A stretch of 64,000 nt of DNA from Zygnema cylindricum (lineage: Eukaryota > Streptophyta > Zygnematophyceae > Zygnematales > Zygnemataceae). A program made the translations under genes and the position numbers. Each line of letters opens with the position of its first letter. Positions within the stretch are counted from its first letter, which is position 1. Location of the stretch: positions 1-64,000 of the forward strand of contig JBBHKE010001949.1 in assembly GCA_037447655.1 (NCBI GenBank), read 5' to 3'. Under the pieces are notes generated by a model, which saw only the letters and a program-made list of their open reading frames with translations, did not search any database and had not been told where the DNA came from. Shown piece after piece: positions 57,850 through 64,000 of this stretch.

Positions 57850-59962
57850 CTCTAGGGTGCCTATATTTGATGGATCATACTTTTTGTATTGGGAAATGAT
57901 GATGGAAGGAGAACTATTTTATAAGCATCTATGGGGCATAGTGTTTGGACAAATTCGATGCCCACCTCCACCTGGGTTTGGAGGGACACGTTTTTCTGGC
58001 ACATCTGTCACTACAGTAGCCAGAACAGCTACCACCATCAACGAGGATGAAGATGAGGAAGGAGAGGAGATTGTCATGGAAGGAGAAAAAAGAGGAGTTG
58101 CAACTCGAGTGACACCATTGTCGAACGCGATAACGGCAGCAGCACCACCATCAACGTTGACAAGGGTTCACACTGACAGATCAGAGTATGAGAAGTGGAA
58201 CTACAAAGACAAGGTTGCTAAGCTTTGAATTTTTAAAAGTGTAGCAAAGGGCATTGCCATTCCCCTTATGCATGTCAAATCTTCATCTCAGATTTGGATA
58301 TCACTAGTTAACAAATATAAAAGTGGATAAATGTAGCAGTAATAGATGGCAGAAAATAAGATCGCAACTTATACTGGGGAGAAGCATGAATAATTATAGT
58401 CATGGTCTGAGAGACAAAGAGTGAATACATTAATGATGAAACTACTTAAAGAGTATGAGAATATCATTAACCGATTGCAGGACATAGGGGATAGCAATTG
58501 GAATTGGGATGACACATTCGGAATGATTTTTGTGAAAGAAAGCACTATAGAGATTAGCAAGGGGAGTCCAAGTGTTCAAGCATTGTCTGCAAGAACTGGT
58601 TGGCAGAAGCGTGATGAGGAGAGAGGGAAAGATCCCTGTTGAAACTTTGGTGGAAGAGGACAAAGAGGTGGCAGATTTGATAGACAGGGGAGAGGAACTT
58701 CTCGAGGAGGATTATGTCACTTCTGCAAGAAACCGGGACACTATATGGCAGATTGTGTCAAACTTGCAGATCTTCGACTGAAAGATGGACAAGGAACCTC
58801 AAAGGATGGAGGAAAGAAAAAGGCTTTCCTGACTCAAGTTCATGATGAGGAAGAGGACGAAGAAACCGAACAGGAAGCGGAGCTTGAGGAGCTTCTTCTT
58901 AATCCAAAAACCACTGAAAAGCATGTCGACATTCCACGGAGACAAAAGTGTGCTTTTGAAGGTAAGAGGGATCCACCCGAGGATGGGTGGATCATATACT
59001 CAAGGGCCTCAATGCATATGTGCAAAGATAAGAGGTGGTTCACTAAACTGATAAAGATCCCAACAGTTGAAATAGAGTACGGAGATGGTAGAGTAGAAAC
59101 CACAAGTCTTGTTGGAACTGTTGGCTTGAAGGTTTTAGTTGATGGAAAGGCCTCAATTGTAACACTCTTAGACTTTCTTTACATTTCACAGCTTAGCAAG
59201 AACATATTGTCAACAGCTGTCCTAGATGAAAAGGAGATGGAAACATGAACGAGGAACGAAATCTTCACAACAAGCTTTGATAATGAGGTTGATTTCATAG
59301 CTGAGAAGGGCAGTCAAGGGATGTTCAGAATTTTTCTTTGCAATGAAAAGCGTGTTCTCTACTCGTGTGCAAGTGAGATGATGCTTTGGCACAAAAGGTT
59401 GGGGCATGTGCATCTAGATAGATTAAATAAATTGAAGAAAAATGGAAAAGTGGAGGGTATTACTTTTGAGGATGATGAGTCATTTGATGATTGTAGTTGA
59501 TGTTCCCATAGGAAAATTCATAGACTTCCATTTCCAAAGGCAACCACATTTAGGAGAGAGAAAGTAATAGATCTAGTTCACACTGATGTTTGGGGACTTG
59601 CTAGGTATGCTTCACATGGGGGGAAGAGATGGATGTTAACCATCACAGATGATTGGTCTAGATACACGAAGGTATACTTTCTCAGACATAAGTCAGAGGT
59701 ATTAAGATGTTTTAAAGAGTTTAAAGTATGGAGTGAAAAACTACATGAAACCTCAATAAAAGAGATAAGAAGTGATAATGGGAAAAAATACACCTCAAGG
59801 GAATTTGACGAATATCTTAAAAAAGATGGAATTCATCATGAGAAAACAGAACCCTATAATCCAGAAAAAAATGGAGAAGCACAAAGAGTGAGTAGAACTT
59901 TAGGAGATATGTCCAGTTGTATGTTAACTGATAAGAGGATAGGGTTGCAATTTTGGGTTGAG
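57839..59962 (+). pseudogene. Copia element 5 gag, protease and integrase 5' half
   Basis: Gag starts MSPPSRVPIFDGSYFLYWEM and stops at 58226. A second gag block (58421 onward; TLMMKLLKEYENIINRLQDI) and a zinc knuckle CHFCKKPGHYMADC (about 58710-58755) lie in shifted frames. The protease active site reads WIIYSRASMHMC, so the catalytic DSG is lost. The integrase follows in pieces: HKRLGHVHLDRL, VHTDVWGLARYASHGGKRWM and SDNGKKYTSREF, with NGEAQRVSRT. It is clearly dead. The integrase is interrupted at 59963 by a 1.1-kb insert. Confidence 0.85.
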
Positions 59963-61062
59963 TTTTGTTGTTTTGAAAAGTTTGTTTCGTGCGTACGCGA
60001 CAGTTCGTGTGCTATGGAATTTAATGTGGAGGTTCGAATGGATTCATGGATTGGGGGAGCGAACGAACGGATATAACTTAAGTGATGTAAAAGACTCATT
60101 GAATGGCGTGTTCAAGCATTGACAAATGGACGGTGGATCGCGAAGCGATCCGATGTGGAATAAACGAAATATTGAAACAGGCACCGCCGGTACGGCGCAG
60201 TTGCGACGCAGACGGGACAACGCAACTGCGGTTATTTTGGATGAATATGCGCCGCCGGTATGGAGCCGCTGCGACGCAGACGAGTCAACGCAGCTGCGGT
60301 TACCTTGATATGATCCGCACGGACAAAGTTGCTTACGCAGCTGCGGATAATGTAACTAGTATAGAGATTGAGTAATGATATTTGTTTAGTGGTTACTTAG
60401 TGGTAGCTTGGTTTTTGACGTACGAAGATTGTGGAGATGTCGGTGTAAATATTATGTACAACATAGGTTTGTCTTTTTGCTAATTAGTTATTAGTGTAGA
60501 TTTGTTCGGTCTGACATACCTCGAACTATTCGGGTATACTTACAATAGTTAAGGTAGATGGTAGATACCGTACGGCTGGTATGCCTCCGTACATTGAGTA
60601 GTGAACTCTCTGAGTATAACTTGTAGGGCTTAGAATATTTTGAGTATCACAGTCAAGTTTAATAAAAGCAATGTCAAACTGTTTTATGCATCTTTGACCT
60701 GTTGGTGTGATCACTCTGTTTAGTGCATTCATGTAAAACTTTGTGGAGATATTCTATGATATAGAATATATATGTGTGTAAAGTTTCATACTATTCAGGA
60801 ATCTGTGTAAGATTCTATGAGCCGTCTAAGTGGTTAGTTTGTGAAGCTGTCAGCTGTTTTTGTGAAACTCTGGAGCTTATATCTTCTAGATTCCTTGGTG
60901 GATTTGGCTGTAACTTTGGGAGCTTACATTGTCTATAATATTCTGCCTATTGGTGCAGTTCAAAGTGATTTTGTTTATTGTGGAGTAATCTGTGCTGTCG
61001 TAAACACAGCTGTTTGAAAGGTAGTCTGTGGTGCTTCCGTGAGTAATCCATGGCTGAAATAG
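59963..61062. mobile_element. 1.1-kb insertion of unknown type in element 5 integrase
   Basis: The integrase reads WVE up to 59962 and resumes AMDNRFVNYANF at 61063, so about 1100 bp are inserted. The insert contains two diverged 72-bp units (about 60180-60310) rich in GCGACGCAGACG and CAACGCAGCTGCGG, followed by a T-rich part without frames. No clear inverted repeats were seen. GGTTGAG at the left and GGCTGAA near the right border might be a worn target duplication. Confidence 0.6.
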
Positions 61063-63303
61063 GCTATGGACAACAGGTTTGTGAACTATGCTAATTTCAT
61101 CAGAAATAGAGTCCTTACTTCAACAAATAAGGAGGAAAATCCGTATGAGAGGTGGACAGTAAGAAAGCCTGATTTGTTTAGTTTAAGAGTGTTCGAAAGT
61201 CAAGTCTACAGTTTGGATTCCGATCAGACTAAATGGAAGTTAGAGGGAAGAGGGAAACCAGGATATCTTGTAGGATATGATGAGAGCACAAAATGATACC
61301 GGGTGTATGACTTGAAAAAGAGAGATATAATTTTGGTAAAACACATAGTGGTGATGAATGAAGAGAATTCCATTGATCCATTAAATCTTCTAAGGAAGTC
61401 AAAATCATATTTGAAACGGATCAGTTTTCTGACTTTGACTTTGAAGAGAAGGAAGATAGAGAAAAAGAAAAATTTGCAGATTTACCAAAGGAGAAGGAGG
61501 AAAGGACATTACCGAGGAAACGACAGAATACATAGTGGAAATCGATGAGGAACTTGATAAGACACTGGAATTGGAAGATAGCGAAGCTGAAAATCTTCCT
61601 AAACGAAACCCAATGATGCCTTCCATACCGGAGTCCGATTTTGAAAGGGGAAGAAGAAGTAGTAATCGACTTCAAGAAAGACAAGTAAATAACCAACTCA
61701 CAAAGATGTCTCACCCATATGAACCTCATACATACTTAGAGGCCATAAACACCCCAGAAAGTAGCTGGTAGATCACTGCTATAAATGAAAAAATGGCCTC
61801 CATCATAGAAGCCAATACATGTAGTTGGTAGATTGTCCACCGGACCAAAAACTGATTGGATGTAAGTAGGTTTTTAAACTTATTTTAAACCCGGATAATA
61901 CGATTGAAAGGTTCAAAGCTAGGTTAGTTGCAAAGGGGTATACTCAGTTAGAGGGGATAGACTACGAAAAAACCTTTGCACTTGTAGTCAGATTTCCTTC
62001 TGTTAGAATCCTTTTAAGTTAAGCCGTAGTATACGATATGGAAATACACCAGATGGATATTAAAACGACCTTTTTGCACGGAGAGTTGGAAGAAGAATTT
62101 GACATGAGGCAACCGAAAGGATTCGTGGAAAGTGGGGAAGAAAGCAAGGTTTGCAAATTGATAAAATAACTCTATGAGCTTAAACAAGCCTCGCGACAAT
62201 GGAATATAAAACTAGACAAATTTTTGACCGGTTTAGGGTATATCAGAATTAGTTCAGATCACTCCATATATTTAATTGAGGATGAGAATGGAGAGATATT
62301 TATTGCTATTTATGTGGATAATTTGTTGGTCTTAAGTAAGTCATTAGATAAGATTAACAAACTAAAACGGGATCTTAGCAGCCGTTTTGATATGAAAGAT
62401 CTCGGTGAAGCGAAATACATTTTGGGAATTCAAGTGGAGAGAGATAGAGGGAATAGGATTATAAGACTCACACAGAAAAAAGCAATCGGTATTATGCTAG
62501 AAAAATTTGAGATGGAAAAAGCAAATGGATGTACTACTCCCATGGATTTGAAGAAAGTGTTTGAGGGGAGTGAAGGGAGAGGAATATTGAATTTTAATGA
62601 TGAGATGGATGAGATAGAAAGAAAATTTATAGAAAATATCCCTTATCGGCAAATTGTAGGAAGTTTAATCTATTTTATGAACTGTACCTGTTCGGATATA
62701 GCCGCAGCTGTAGGTGTCCTTAGTAGAAGTCTAAATGAACCAAGAAAGAGAGACAAGGAGGCTGCCAAAAGGGTGATGAGGTATCTGGTGGGGACAAGGA
62801 AATTGTGGTTGCATTTGGGAGGGGAGCACACTGACATCACCACGTGGAGTGATGCCAGTTATGGAGATGTGCCTTTAAGGCGGTGTACGACGTAATATGT
62901 GTTGCAAATTGGATCAGGTGCATGTTGTTGGAGTAGCAAGCAACAAAAAGTAGTTGCTCAGTCCACTATGGAGGTTGAATACATGGCTTCCTGTGCTGCA
63001 ACCAAAGAATTAATGTGGGTTAAATCTCTCCTTGAAGAACTTAGGTTCATGAAGTCTGGAACTCAAAATGTTTTTTGTGATAATCAAGCTGCTATCTCTA
63101 TTGCAGCTAATCCGAAACATCACTTCAAAGCTAAACATATAGATATTAGACTAAGCTTTGTCAAAGAGAAGGTAGAAAATAAAATAATTAAACTCGTTCA
63201 TAAAACAGATAGAGAAATGATTGTAAACATGATGACAAATCTAGTGCCTTCCCCTAAATTGTTTTTTTTGCAGAGAAAACTGTGGATTATAATTAAAAAG
63301 TGA
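61063..63303 (+). pseudogene. Copia element 5 integrase 3' half, RT and RNase H
   Basis: The integrase continues with IRNRVLTS and NPYERWTVRKPDLFSLRVF. RT is broken by several stops and frameshifts (61750-62220) and its catalytic motif reads YVDNLLVLSK instead of YVDD. RNase H (62899-63303) keeps CCWSSKQQKVVAQSTMEVEY, FCDNQAAISI and AKHIDIRLSF. It ends just before the AAGGGGAG tract and the right LTR. Confidence 0.85.
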
Positions 63304-63320
63304 CTAGGAATTAAGGGGAG

Positions 63321-64000
63321 TGTTGAAAAGAGGTAATTAATAGTTCACTTCTCTAATTTATTTCTACTTTAAAGAGAGAGAGTGAGGATCAAAGGCACGC
63401 CATGGCTACCGCAATATTTAGAAAGTGGTAGATTTAGAAGTAGAGGATATTTTACCAAAATGTGACCTTGGTCCAGATTTGAACCAGGGTCTGTAGACCA
63501 CTATGTAGATGTACCTCTTATCCACTAAGTCGTTATCGAAATGATGCACGTGACGGGTTTCAAAGATATATAAACATTATCGCAACAACTAATTAACACC
63601 GGACTAACGAAGAGGAACAATTCTTGCATGTACGCGAATCTGAACCGTGTAAAATATGTTTTGATCGGACGGCCGGCATTATAGCCGCCATGCGAAGTGA
63701 GCTTTTGGCGGCATACGGAGATAGCGTCATGCGGTGCCACGTGGCGCCACATTATTTGATACTGGAGTAGATGGGAGGAGGAACCATGGCTCCCGATTTG
63801 ACAGGTGTAACCTTGTAGACCTTGTCGTACAATGGCCGTACAATAAGTACATCGCCCATTGCATCTTCTTGTACTATATAGTGTTCCTATTGGACTAGGG
63901 TTTAGTAGTAGGTAGTCGTGAGTAGGCAGACCAAGACTTAGTGATATTTAGGGACCTCTCTCTAAGAGAGCTTGTAACTATAAAGGTCATCTTTGACCAG
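63321..64000 (+). mobile_element. 3' LTR of copia element 5, cut by the window edge
   Basis: TGTTGAAAAGAGGTAATTAA and onward match 56957 onward with scattered differences. About 200 bp of the LTR should lie beyond base 64000, so the right target duplication cannot be read. Confidence 0.9.

Overview
The window looks like eukaryotic nuclear DNA: AT-rich, intron-containing genes, long microsatellites, and many layers of transposons. Gene content points to a land plant, possibly a non-flowering lineage. The clues are the 3' exons of an SRFR1/TTC13-like TPR gene, small secreted LysM-like peptide genes, a MAP3K-like kinase exon and Ty1/copia elements. The organism cannot be fixed from sequence alone.

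Layout. 1-3.5 kb: the last three exons of an SRFR1/TTC13-like gene, with long pyrimidine-rich microsatellites in the introns. 3.5-6.2 kb: microsatellites and AT-rich DNA. 6.2-32.3 kb: a dispersed cluster of five paralogous two-exon genes for small secreted six-cysteine peptides (6.6, 14.6, 19.1, 26.0 and 31.2 kb). All five have exactly the same exon lengths (85 + 215 nt, 99 residues). Two of them sit in the arms of a large inverted duplication (about 13.6-16.0 and 18.2-21.3 kb). Between genes 1 and 2 lies a tandem segmental duplication (8.28-11.52 and 11.52-13.33 kb). One copy holds a nested stack of transposons and the other keeps the empty target site, plus a kinase exon fragment. 32-39 kb: TA-flanked MITEs, two adjacent 690-bp inverted-repeat elements, and a broken hAT transposon with recognisable transposase. 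41-42.4 kb: a degenerate Ty3/gypsy integrase. 42.4-64 kb: at least five related, decayed Ty1/copia copies in both orientations.

The copia elements carry a primer-binding site that matches the anticodon arm of initiator tRNA-Met rather than its 3' end. This site overlaps the gag start codon. Their LTRs also contain an antisense tRNA-like module. The most biologically interesting host content is the peptide cluster. It shows shared promoter motifs, a signal-peptide exon separate from a LysM-like exon, an apparent exon-2 gene conversion, and one member whose splice acceptor is mutated. No rRNA, CRISPR or functional tRNA gene was seen.
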